Positions 32,827-39,035 of a stretch of DNA of 39,834 bases are shown here, piece after piece. Location: the IMG/VR virus record IMGVR_UViG_3300034198_010221, positions 1 to 39,834 of that record. One strand, 5' to 3'. The position numbers and the translations under genes are program-made. The notes below the pieces were generated by a model. The model did no database searches and was not told where the DNA came from. It was given only the letters and a program-made list of their open reading frames with translations. The stretch is from a virus. Positions within the stretch are counted from its first letter, which is position 1. Every line of letters starts with the position of its first letter.

Positions 32827-33084
32827 TCAGCCCTTCCAGTTGATGGCGGCGCAAAAATCCTCGTAAAGGCCAGCCGGGCGATGCGTCCTGACGTACCGGC
32901 TCAGCACGCCCAGCACCTCGTATTGGCGATCCATGGTGTCGTGGGCATCGATGTGTTGGCCCGACTTGTAGTGGGTGCGCATCACGGTTCCCCAGGCCCT
33001 GTTGAACCGGTCGGCATGGTGCTGGCCGACTTTTATGAGCTCCTCGTCGCTGAGCTGATCGAACAAGGTGGCGGCGTTGTTCAT
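32827..33084 (-). CDS. small unknown early protein (85 aa)
   Basis: The sequence is hydrophilic and helical with several His (VGQHHADRFNRAW ... KSGQHIDAHDTMDRQYEVLGVLSRYVRTH). No zinc-finger spacing is evident. ATG 33084 is preceded by the CA-rich leader and not by a Shine-Dalgarno. It stands between ArdC-like and 65-aa genes and is flanked on both sides by copies of the same intergenic module. The function is unknown; an anti-host early role is plausible from position only. Confidence 0.68.
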   Translation of the reverse strand: MNNAATLFDQLSDEELIKVGQHHADRFNRAWGTVMRTHYKSGQHIDAHDTMDRQYEVLGVLSRYVRTHRPAGLYEDFCAAINWKG

Positions 33085-33170
33085 GGCGGTGGTGTGGTGG
33101 TTGTTGGGCAGGCGGTGAGGCCTGCAGAGGGCCCACCTGCCGCGCAGGCAGGGAGGGCCCAGTGCAGACG
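33085..33170 (-). repeat. intergenic module copy 2: two hairpins and CA-rich leader
   Basis: It starts at the ArdC-like stop: TGACGTCTGC, GGGCCC arms around CCTGCGCGGCAGG, then GCAGGC-CTCACC-GCCTGC, then CCAACAACCACCACACC and ATG 33084. It is nearly identical over its length to copy 1, and the hairpin stem change is compensatory. It may combine partial termination, mRNA protection and ribosome loading. Confidence 0.75.
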
Positions 33171-34154
33171 TCAGGCCTCTTCGATCACGTCAGGGCCGCA
33201 GATCGCGTTGGCCGCCTTGGTGGCATCGCTCAGCACCTTGAAAAGCACCTTGGGCCCTTCCTTGAGCACCCCGGCCCAGTTGCCCAGGTAGGCGGCGTGG
33301 TTCTCAGTGCAGCTGCTGATCTCCAGCCGGTTACAGATCAAAAAGGCTGCGAGCTCTGCCACCAGTTCTTCCCTGGCGTAATCAGCAGAGCCGAACGGGT
33401 TGCCCAGCTTGCGGCCCAGCCGGCTGCTGTGGCCGGTGCTGTGGGCCTGCTCATGGGCCCAGGTGGCATAGAGGCCCTCAGCGGTTGAGAACTGGGCCCG
33501 GGTGGGCATGGTGATCTGATCAGCGGCCGAGCTGTAGTAGGCGCGATCACCGGCCCAGGTGGTGGGCACCGGCCAGGCCCCTAGCACAGCCTCAGCAGCT
33601 GCCAGACGTTCGGGCTCAGGTTTCACCACCACAGCCCCCAGGGCCTCGGCGATGCGAGCCTCTAGGGCCTGCTGAGCCTCAGGGGTGCCGCCCACCAGGT
33701 CGGCGACGTTAAAAACGCACACCGGCTTGAACGAAACCCAGGCACTGATCAGGGGCTGCCCATCAGGGCCCACCACCGGCCGCCCCTTCTCATCCTCCTG
33801 TTCCCGTTTGTTGAGCTGTGGCCGCAGCACGTAGCAACCCTTAGAGCCCTTCCGCGGAAACCAGCCCTCTGCCTTGGCTTGAGCACCCCCCAGCCACAGC
33901 GGCAGGGAGAACCCCCGGCAGGCAGCCCACATCTCAAGCACTGCAGGGTTGCTGCCCCGGTACGGCTGGCCGGTGATCAGGTTGCGGTGCTGGCCCTGAG
34001 GGCCCGTCTGGGCCCAGTCGCGACGCCAAGGGTTGACGCCCTTCTCCAGGAGCTCAACCAATGCAGAGCACAACTTCTCTTCTGCTGTGGGCCCGTCGTA
34101 GGTCTTCCGGGCCTTGCTGCTGCCCTTACGGGCCTTGGTGGTGGTGGTGGCCAT
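33171..34154 (-). CDS. ArdC-like anti-restriction protein
   Basis: 327 aa. The N-terminal ssDNA-binding domain has the family order: LLEKGVNPWRRDW, NLITGQPYRGSNPAVL, GWFPRKGSKG. The C-terminal zincin domain has HEXXH at His234-Glu235-x-x-His238 (WAHEQAHSTGH) and the downstream EELVAELAAFLI. ArdC proteins of plasmids bind single-stranded DNA and protect incoming DNA from restriction; the peptidase part has no agreed target. The start is preceded by a hairpin and the CA-rich leader. It is probably the first gene expressed in the leftward early block. Confidence 0.92.
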   Translation of the reverse strand: MATTTTKARKGSSKARKTYDGPTAEEKLCSALVELLEKGVNPWRRDWAQTGPQGQHRNLITGQPYRGSNPAVLEMWAACRGFSLPLWLGGAQAKAEGWFPRKGSKGCYVLRPQLNKREQEDEKGRPVVGPDGQPLISAWVSFKPVCVFNVADLVGGTPEAQQALEARIAEALGAVVVKPEPERLAAAEAVLGAWPVPTTWAGDRAYYSSAADQITMPTRAQFSTAEGLYATWAHEQAHSTGHSSRLGRKLGNPFGSADYAREELVAELAAFLICNRLEISSCTENHAAYLGNWAGVLKEGPKVLFKVLSDATKAANAICGPDVIEEA

Positions 34155-34204
34155 GGCTGGCAGGTGGTGGTGGTTGTTGGCTGCTCTGCACTAGTGGCGA
34201 GCAG
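34155..34204 (-). promoter_or_regulatory. hairpin plus CA-rich translation leader, ArdC-like gene
   Basis: Minus strand: stem CTGCTC ... GAGCAG (34181-34204, with an inner CACTAGTG), then at once CCAACAACCACC (34169-34180), ACC and CTGCCAGCC before ATG 34154. The hairpin stem is unrelated in sequence to those of the other modules, but the layout is the same. No Shine-Dalgarno is present. Confidence 0.6.
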
Positions 34205-34223
34205 TGCTGAATACATAGCACAA

Positions 34224-34239
34224 GCTCTCCACCGGTGGA
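34224..34239. promoter_or_regulatory. CACCGGTGGAGAGC motif with perfect dyad before the ArdC-like gene
   Basis: Minus strand CACCGGTGGAGAGC (34224-34237) includes a perfect 12-bp palindrome TCCACCGGTGGA (34228-34239). It lies 70 bp upstream of ATG 34154. It is the most symmetric member of the motif family and a good operator candidate for the leftward early transcript. Confidence 0.55.
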
Positions 34240-34374
34240 AGTTGAGCAGGGGTAGCGCGACACCCAACCTGTAACAAAAGTTCACAGAGGAAAGCAGCCC
34301 GCTCTCAGCTGCAGCACCCCCGCCGCCACCTGCCGCAGGCCTGCCACACATCCCCAGCACCTGACGCCAGCACT

Positions 34375-34404
34375 GCATCAGGTGGCATCAGCTGGCATCA
34401 GCAC
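34375..34404 (+). repeat. three tandem 10-bp repeats (iteron-like)
   Basis: The units are GCATCAGGTG, GCATCAGCTG and GCATCAGCAC, each 10 bp, so they fall on one face of the helix. They are enclosed by CACCTGA (34358), TCAGGTG (34378) and CACCTGA (34402), which also form inverted repeats. This is typical of initiator or repressor binding arrays. Confidence 0.65.
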
Positions 34405-34635
34405 CTGACAACGGATGGGCAGTCCGCAAGACACTCAGTGCCTGCCTGGGTTCTGGCCGTTCAAGTGCGCAGCAGCTGCAACTAGCGGGCACCCCACCAC
34501 TGCAGGTGGCCCTCAGAAGGCCCTAGGAGGCCCCTCCCCCGACCCTTTTGCACAGACCCCCGGCAGGCCCCCCGAAGCCCCTCAGAGACGCAAGAGGGGG
34601 CCACGGGGGGCTGACGGACGCGCGCAGTAGAGAGA

Positions 34636-34706
34636 CGCCATCACATCGCGCGACCCAAAACTGGGAAATAGGTCGCCATGACATCGCGCGACCCAAAAAC
34701 GGGAAA
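34636..34706 (+). repeat. two 33-bp direct repeats with TCGCGCGA core
   Basis: 34636-34668 and 34674-34706 begin 38 bp apart and match at 30 of 33 positions. Each has CGCCAT, ACATCGCGCGACCC, an A-run and GGGAAA. The 8-bp palindrome TCGCGCGA is central. They lie on the edge of a G-rich tract and are not coding. Confidence 0.8.
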
Positions 34707-34737
34707 GGGTGTTTGCCACGAATCCGAGCAGGTCGAG

Positions 34738-34798
34738 GAGGGGTGGTGGCGGATGGGGGTGTGGGTGTGTGGGGATTTGTCGCAGTAGGGGGTGGGTG
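34738..34798 (+). other. G-rich tract, possible G-quadruplex
   Basis: The plus strand has runs GGGG, GGGGG, GGG, GGGG and GGGGG-T-GGG, separated mostly by short T/G loops. The strand is strongly asymmetric. It follows the 33-bp repeats and could unwind or fold; in vivo folding is inference. Confidence 0.5.
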
Positions 34799-34811
34799 TT
34801 CCTGGATTTCA

Positions 34812-34884
34812 GGTTTCCACCAGTAGAGAAATCAGAGGGAGTGTTGAGGGGCAGTTGGGCGAGAGGGGAAGCTCTCCACCTGTG
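34812..34884 (-). promoter_or_regulatory. two CAYAGGTG-type motifs in the control region
   Basis: Minus strand: TACTGGTGGAAACC (34812-34825) and CACAGGTGGAGAGC (34871-34884). The second fits the consensus exactly. Both point leftward, toward the ArdC-like gene 650-700 bp away. Confidence 0.45.
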
Positions 34885-34957
34885 TTGCTTTAGGGTTAAT
34901 CTGAGCTTGTCCAGACCGATTGCCCCCACTGGGTCGGATCCAGAAGGGGCAATGGAT

Positions 34958-34986
34958 ACCTAGGGAGTGACTCCTAGGTGTCAGGT
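34958..34986. promoter_or_regulatory. CCTAGG inverted repeat before the RepL-like gene
   Basis: ACCTAGGGAGT-G-ACTCCTAGGT (34958-34979) is an inverted repeat with one extra G, then GTCAGG. GACTCCTAGG matches the palindrome before the MarR-like gene. It lies 27 bp upstream of ATG 35013. Confidence 0.55.
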
Positions 34987-35012
34987 CCGTCAGCAGCCTC
35001 TGTACTGACTGC

Positions 35013-35387
35013 ATGAAGCCTAGAGAAGACGGTGACGAGAACTTCGTGATGGTCCACCAGCGCGATCTCGATTCGACCATTGCCCTGTTGGGTGAACGGA
35101 AGCTGGAGCTGCGGGATGCTGCGGTGTTCCTGGTGCTTTTGAACTACGTCAACTGGCGCAGTGGGAGAGCCCATGTGACGACCAGCTACATCGCTGAACG
35201 GTTGCAGGTAAAGCTGCCGGTAGCGGTGAGTGCGATCACCCGGTTGCGCAAGGAGAACCTGGTGCGGCGTGTAGCGGATCGCAGAACCGGGGAGACGTAC
35301 TTCCTGATCAACCCATTCCTGGCATCGGTTGGTGGTCCAAAACGCCGCGGCCATTTGTGGCAGCAATTTGAAGACTCACTGGAATGA
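35013..35387 (+). CDS. RepL-like winged-helix protein (124 aa)
   Basis: The stretch ELRDAAVFLVLLNYVNWRSGRAHVTTSYIAERLQVKLPVAVSAITRLRKENLVRR is a winged-helix domain, and the end GETYFLINPFLASVGG matches the last strand motif of RepL-type plasmid replication proteins (xYxxNPxL). It could be an origin-binding initiator or a regulator. It is the first rightward gene after the repeat-rich non-coding region and has a palindromic site just before it. No Shine-Dalgarno is present. Confidence 0.72.
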   Translation: MKPREDGDENFVMVHQRDLDSTIALLGERKLELRDAAVFLVLLNYVNWRSGRAHVTTSYIAERLQVKLPVAVSAITRLRKENLVRRVADRRTGETYFLINPFLASVGGPKRRGHLWQQFEDSLE

Positions 35388-35418
35388 CAACAGTGAGCTG
35401 GGTAGTCTTCTGTTATCT

Positions 35419-35432
35419 GCTCTCCACCTATG
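35419..35432 (-). promoter_or_regulatory. exact CATAGGTGGAGAGC motif at the start of the 76-aa gene
   Basis: The minus strand reads CATAGGTGGAGAGC, an exact fit to the consensus. The plus-strand ATG of the 76-aa gene (35430-35432) lies inside it. A bound repressor here would block that gene; as a promoter it would run leftward. Confidence 0.5.
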
Positions 35433-35660
35433 TACCTGACGAATGACGAGCGGATTCGTCTTGGCTTACAGCAGTACGGCTCTGATGTTCCAGCGGATGT
35501 GGTCGAAGCAGCTGAAGCTGCGTTGGCAACGCCTTGTGGAGGTGCTTGTCCTGCCCCAACGAAGGCGACCACAAAGACCCGTGCTCGGACCAAGAGCGGT
35601 CAATTTGAAGGCGATGATCCTGATACTGCTGCCGTGAACGAGGCATACGTTGAGGGCTAA
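35430..35660 (+). CDS. small conserved protein upstream of large terminase (76 aa)
   Basis: The N-terminal helix-rich part (MYLTNDERIRLGLQQYGSDVPADVVEAAEAAL) is followed by a Cys-containing linker, a basic stretch (TKTRARTKSGQFEG) and an end DDPDTAAVNEAYVEG. The last motif (basic, G-x-F-x-G-D-D-P-x-T, V-N-E-A) is one I have seen in many phage proteins near packaging or head genes. Whether it acts in packaging is unknown. It lies 111 bp before the terminase start. Confidence 0.7.
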   Translation: MYLTNDERIRLGLQQYGSDVPADVVEAAEAALATPCGGACPAPTKATTKTRARTKSGQFEGDDPDTAAVNEAYVEG

Positions 35661-35715
35661 GGTTGTGGTGCTCACCCGGGTGGTGCCGGGAAGCACACCG
35701 CCAGGACTTGCTTCT

Positions 35716-35768
35716 GGTGGTGGTTGTTGGGAGAGCCCTTCTGCGTCTTCGGATGTGGGAGGGCTCTC
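35716..35768. promoter_or_regulatory. hairpin and CA-rich element before large terminase
   Basis: A stem GAGAGCCCT (35731-35739) with AGGGCTCTC (35760-35768) encloses a 20-nt loop. The 3' arm holds the terminase ribosome site (GGGAGGG) just before ATG 35772, so the hairpin could hide it. On the minus strand the stem is followed at once by CCAACAACCACCACC (35716-35730), as in the early leaders, but no minus-strand gene starts behind it. TTTAT after the stem could also allow weak termination. Confidence 0.5.
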
Positions 35769-35771
35769 TTT

Positions 35772-37580
35772 ATGAATTGGGAGCCATTACCACCTGAGCT
35801 ATGGCCCTTCCCGCACTTCCTTTGTTACCTGCTGCGGGAACTCAACCTGGCCGATACACCAACGCTGCGGCAGCTGGAGGTGGCGGAATGGTTGGAGAAC
35901 GGTCCTGATCGCTCGATCACAACCGCTTATCGCGGATTGGGAAAGAGTTTTGAATCTGGTGGCTATGCCCTGTGGCGGCTGCGCCATGACCCGTTCACCG
36001 AAAAGATCCTGATCCCTGCTGCCACGGCAGAGAAAGCGGAGGAGGTGGCGACGTTCATGGCCCGGTGCATCCGGGATGTGGACATTTTGCGTTGCCTTGA
36101 ACCCAGGCCTGATGGGCGCTCATCGATTAAGGCCTTTGATGTGGGCCCTGCGGTGATCGACCAGAGCCCGAGTGTCCGCACTGTGGGAATCCTGTCGCCG
36201 TCTCTCACGGGTAAGCGCTGCACGCTGGCGCTGCCGGACGACATTGAGACGCTGAACAACTCGATCACACCGCTGAAGCAGGAACGCCTGGCCCAAGCGG
36301 TGACGGAGCTTGAGGCGATTATCAAGCCGGATGACCCGGGCTTTGACCCCAACGCACCTAGGGACTACACGCAGGCGGGCCTACGTCAGGTCTTCCCAAG
36401 ACAGATCCGGTATCTGGGAACTCCGCACCTTGAGAGCTCGCTGTACCTACGCCTGGTGCGGGAGAGGAACTACTCGATCCGGTTCTGGCCAGCTCGATTC
36501 CCCAACCCCACCGATGCGGATGAGTGGGATTGCTACGAGGGGAGCCTGGCGCCTGCAATCGCCGCGGCCGTGGAGGAGAACACGGCCCTGGCGGGGGAAC
36601 CGACAGACCCTGAGCGCTTTGGGCACCACGAGCTGCTGAAGCGCGAAACCCGGATGACACGGGCTGCGGTCCAGCTGCAGTACCAGCTGAACTGCCGGTT
36701 GAGCACCTTGGATCGTTACCCGATCCGTCTGGGTGACCTGATGGTGATGGACCTTGATGGCAAGGCCCTGCCGGAGGTGGTGGTGTGGGCGGCCAGCAAT
36801 GAACAGCGCATCCAGGATCTGCTGTGCGTCGGCCTTGGCGCAGATCGCTATTACCACCGTCCGGCGATGGTCAATGGCTGGGTGCCGCAGGAGGAGACCT
36901 GGCGCTGCGTGCTGGCGATTGACCCCTCAGGCCGCGGCAGTGATGAGCTGGCTTGGGCGGTGATCGCTGAGCTGAACGGCAACTTCTTCCTGCTGGAGAG
37001 CGGCGGCACCACCCGCGGCTATGAGCCTGAGGTGCTGCAGCTGCTGGCGACCAAGGCCAAGCGCTGGCAGGTGAACTACTGCGTGGCTGAAAGCAACATG
37101 GGCGATGGCATGTTCACGGCCCTGCTCTCACCGGTGATGTCGAAGCTGCATCCGGTGTCGATCGAGGAGGTGCGCGTCAGCCAGCAGAAGGAACGCCGGA
37201 TCGTGGACACCCTGGCGCCGTTGGTGCAGCAGCACCGGCTGGTGATCAGCAGCGAGCTGATCCGCCGGGATTATCACGATGCTGAGCGGGATCCTGAGAC
37301 AGGGCACCAGCGCTCGCTGATGTACCAGATGAGCCGGATCACGGTTGAGCGTGGGGCGCTGACTTTCGATGACCGCATTGATGCGTTGGCCCTGGGGGTC
37401 AAGTTCTTCACTGACGCCGCGGCCCAGGACCAGGAGAAGGCGAAGCGCGAGCGCCAGGACGAGATGGACGAAGTGATGCGTCAGGCCTGGTTCGATGAAA
37501 CCGGCTCGAGCATTGATGCCTTGGCCATGGGGTGGAAGCCACAGCCAAAAGCCAGGGCGTTCGGTGGGGTCAAGCGGTAG
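35772..37580 (+). CDS. large terminase subunit (T7 gp19-like)
   Basis: 602 aa from ATG 35772 (MNWEPLPPELWPFPHFL), with GGGAGG upstream. T7 gp19 hallmarks: AYRGLGKSF (Walker A), FDVGPAVIDQSPSVRTVGI, LALPDDIE (Walker B), IRYLGTPHLES, then nuclease acids in VLAIDPSGRGSDE, VAESNMGDGMF and FDDRIDALALG. It is the ATP-driven DNA packaging motor and cutter. It is on the plus strand, opposite to all other head and tail genes, and its last 11 nt overlap the end of the gp18-like gene. Confidence 0.96.
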   Translation: MNWEPLPPELWPFPHFLCYLLRELNLADTPTLRQLEVAEWLENGPDRSITTAYRGLGKSFESGGYALWRLRHDPFTEKILIPAATAEKAEEVATFMARCIRDVDILRCLEPRPDGRSSIKAFDVGPAVIDQSPSVRTVGILSPSLTGKRCTLALPDDIETLNNSITPLKQERLAQAVTELEAIIKPDDPGFDPNAPRDYTQAGLRQVFPRQIRYLGTPHLESSLYLRLVRERNYSIRFWPARFPNPTDADEWDCYEGSLAPAIAAAVEENTALAGEPTDPERFGHHELLKRETRMTRAAVQLQYQLNCRLSTLDRYPIRLGDLMVMDLDGKALPEVVVWAASNEQRIQDLLCVGLGADRYYHRPAMVNGWVPQEETWRCVLAIDPSGRGSDELAWAVIAELNGNFFLLESGGTTRGYEPEVLQLLATKAKRWQVNYCVAESNMGDGMFTALLSPVMSKLHPVSIEEVRVSQQKERRIVDTLAPLVQQHRLVISSELIRRDYHDAERDPETGHQRSLMYQMSRITVERGALTFDDRIDALALGVKFFTDAAAQDQEKAKRERQDEMDEVMRQAWFDETGSSIDALAMGWKPQPKARAFGGVKR

Positions 37581-37863
37581 CGGACTCGTCCGGCCGCACC
37601 ATCGGCACCACGTTGGCCTTGTTCTTCAGGGCCGAGAAGTCCAGCTTGCCGGCCATCTGCGAGCGCAGCTTGGCGGTGTCGCTCTCTGACAGGTTGGCGG
37701 TGATGCTGTTTTGCTTAAGCAGCTGCAGAGCAACCCGCAGATCATCGTTGCTGGTGGGCTTGAGGTTGCCCTCATCGTCGTAGCCGCCCTGGTCAACGCG
37801 CTCACGCACGGCCCGGACAACCGATGCGTGCAGTTCTTCAAGTTCCTTTGCGAGGTCTGCCAC
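37570..37863 (-). CDS. small terminase subunit (T7 gp18-like)
   Basis: 97 aa: an N-terminal helix (LAKELEELHASVVRAVRERVDQG), then DDLRVALQLLKQNSITANLSESD and a basic C-terminus (KLDFSALKNKANVVPM). This is the plan of T7-like small terminases (helix, L-x-x-A-x-x-x-L-K-x-N-x-I). The start is GTG 37863 without a Shine-Dalgarno. In T7 gp18 and gp19 are consecutive on one strand; here they converge and overlap. It recognises concatemer DNA for packaging. Confidence 0.8.
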   Translation of the reverse strand: MADLAKELEELHASVVRAVRERVDQGGYDDEGNLKPTSNDDLRVALQLLKQNSITANLSESDTAKLRSQMAGKLDFSALKNKANVVPMVRPDESATA

Positions 37864-37868
37864 GGTTA

Positions 37869-37882
37869 CATGGGTGGAGAGC
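37869..37882 (+). promoter_or_regulatory. CATGGGTGGAGAGC motif between divergent terminase-small and peptidase genes
   Basis: The plus strand differs by one base from the consensus. It points toward the C39-type gene (ATG 37893) and lies within the 29-bp divergent gap. Here the motif is on the plus strand with a plus-strand gene, which matches the orientation rule seen at the minus-strand units. Confidence 0.5.
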
Positions 37883-37892
37883 TTTCGCTTCC

Positions 37893-38612
37893 ATGATCCA
37901 GGAAGTCCAGTTCACTGACGAGCGTTGGCTCGAGTTCTGGCAGAACTACAAGGCTCTTGAGCACCAAAAACAGGCGGTGATCAAGCTCGGCCGCCACATC
38001 AAAGAGGTGGACCCGTGCCTGCTTACGGAGTCAGCGGACTGGACGCATGACTTCAAAAGCGGCATCCAACTGCAGCAACAAGCTGCATTGGTGCGCAATC
38101 CGCTGAACGTGAAATGGCAGAGCCAGCTGGATAACAAGAGCGGCAGGGGCTACCGGGAGTGCTTCAGCAGCTCCTGCGCCATGTTGGCGATGTATTGGGG
38201 CAAGGTGCCCAACGACGACGCCTACAACGCCATCCGGCAGAAGCATGGCGACAGCACATCAGCCCAAGCGCAACTGGCTGCCTTGCGGTCTCTGGGCCTG
38301 AAGGCTGACTTCTTCACCAACGGCACCCCAAAGGCGCTGGAAGCCGAGATTGATGCTGGCCGGCCTGTGGCTGTCGGTTGGCTCCACAAGGGCTCTGCAA
38401 GCGCTCCTACGGGCGATGGGCACTGGTCTGTGGTGATCGGCTACACCGATGCCGCCTGGATCCAGAACGATCCCAATGGCGAAGCCCTCCTGGTGGGCGG
38501 GGGCTACACCGCCAACACCAAAGGAGCCGGCATCGTCTACAGCCGCAAGAACTGGAATCCCCGCTGGATGGTCAATGGCACCGGCGGTTGGTATCTCACC
38601 TGCCGGCCATGA
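37893..38612 (+). CDS. C39-type cysteine peptidase, probable endolysin
   Basis: 239 aa. The catalytic Cys is in GYRECFSSSCAMLAMYWG, the His in GDGHWSVVIGYTD and the Asn/Asp in WIQNDPNGE, in the order of C39-like papain-fold peptidases. The N-terminal ~90 residues are helical. Cyanophages often carry such a protein where others have an endolysin, so peptide cross-link cleavage in lysis is the likely role. ATG 37893 was chosen because an upstream extension would read through the small terminase start. It overlaps the next gene as ATGA. Confidence 0.82.
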   Translation: MIQEVQFTDERWLEFWQNYKALEHQKQAVIKLGRHIKEVDPCLLTESADWTHDFKSGIQLQQQAALVRNPLNVKWQSQLDNKSGRGYRECFSSSCAMLAMYWGKVPNDDAYNAIRQKHGDSTSAQAQLAALRSLGLKADFFTNGTPKALEAEIDAGRPVAVGWLHKGSASAPTGDGHWSVVIGYTDAAWIQNDPNGEALLVGGGYTANTKGAGIVYSRKNWNPRWMVNGTGGWYLTCRP

Positions 38613-38848
38613 AGCGCGAAACCCTCCATCTGCCCAAGGGCATGTCCGTTGAAACCGGCCGCGATTCCAACGGCCGCTATTTCGTCGCCTATGCACGTAA
38701 CGCCAGTGTCTTTCTGCGCTCTGCGCAAGAGGTGCGGCGCTTCCTCAGGCTGCCCGCAAGCACCCCCTCCAGGGCATCACTCGACAGCTGGTTCGAGTCA
38801 CTGGCCGCTGGTGACGACCCTGCAGAGCTCAGCCCTGACCCCGCTTAG
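38609..38848 (+). CDS. small unknown protein (79 aa)
   Basis: ATG 38609 overlaps the C39 stop (ATGA), so translation is coupled. The core (SVETGRDSNGRYFVAYARNASVFLRSAQEVRRFLRLP) is a beta-beta-alpha pattern, followed by an acidic tail (LAAGDDPAELSPDP). It has no membrane helix, so it is not a holin. It may be an accessory of the peptidase. No family is recognised. Confidence 0.65.
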   Translation: MKRETLHLPKGMSVETGRDSNGRYFVAYARNASVFLRSAQEVRRFLRLPASTPSRASLDSWFESLAAGDDPAELSPDPA

Positions 38849-38858
38849 GTTTTCGGCC

Positions 38859-39035
38859 ATGGCTTGGCTTGCTGCCACGACCATTGCCCTGCCGAGTCTT
38901 CTTGTGGACCGGTTCCCGGTGGATCTGCTGCTGGTTGGCCTTTGGCTTACTCATCAGTCGATTGGCGGTTACGTGTGGCTTCCCAGGCCTCGCCCAGGTT
39001 TTCTGCTGCTTCCTTGGCAAACCACCGGGCAATAG
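38859..39035 (+). CDS. short hydrophobic reading frame (58 aa), doubtful
   Basis: MAWLAATTIALPSLL and PVDLLLVGLWL are hydrophobic and could make one or two membrane segments, as in a small holin. It lies 10 nt after the 79-aa gene. However, its 3' half overlaps 89 nt of a more convincing minus-strand gene (38947-39180) and the ribosome site is poor (TAGG). It could be an artefact of a Leu-rich shadow frame. Confidence 0.3.
   Translation: MAWLAATTIALPSLLVDRFPVDLLLVGLWLTHQSIGGYVWLPRPRPGFLLLPWQTTGQ

Larger units (their letters stand above)
34240..34957. other. 718-bp non-coding region; candidate replication origin/control region
   Basis: No frame here looks like protein: the longer ones are low-complexity His/Pro/Arg. 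It holds three tandem 10-bp repeats (34375-34404), CACCTGA/TCAGGTG boxes, two 33-bp direct repeats (34636-34706), a G-rich strand (34738-34798) and two CAYAGGTG-type sites. It separates the leftward early genes from the rightward RepL-like gene. The layout resembles plasmid or theta-phage origins, but function is not shown. Confidence 0.55.

Noticed and set aside
34636-34706. CRISPR-like array
   Set aside because: Only two repeats with a 5-bp gap between them; no spacers and no cas genes.
34582-34929. 115-aa minus-strand frame in the non-coding region
   Set aside because: It is His/Pro/Arg low-complexity produced by the G-rich tract and direct repeats, with no ribosome site and no protein-like pattern.
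35466-35696. 76-aa minus-strand frame behind the orphan CA-rich leader
   Set aside because: Its start is not at the expected distance from the leader and it mirrors the more convincing plus-strand 76-aa gene.
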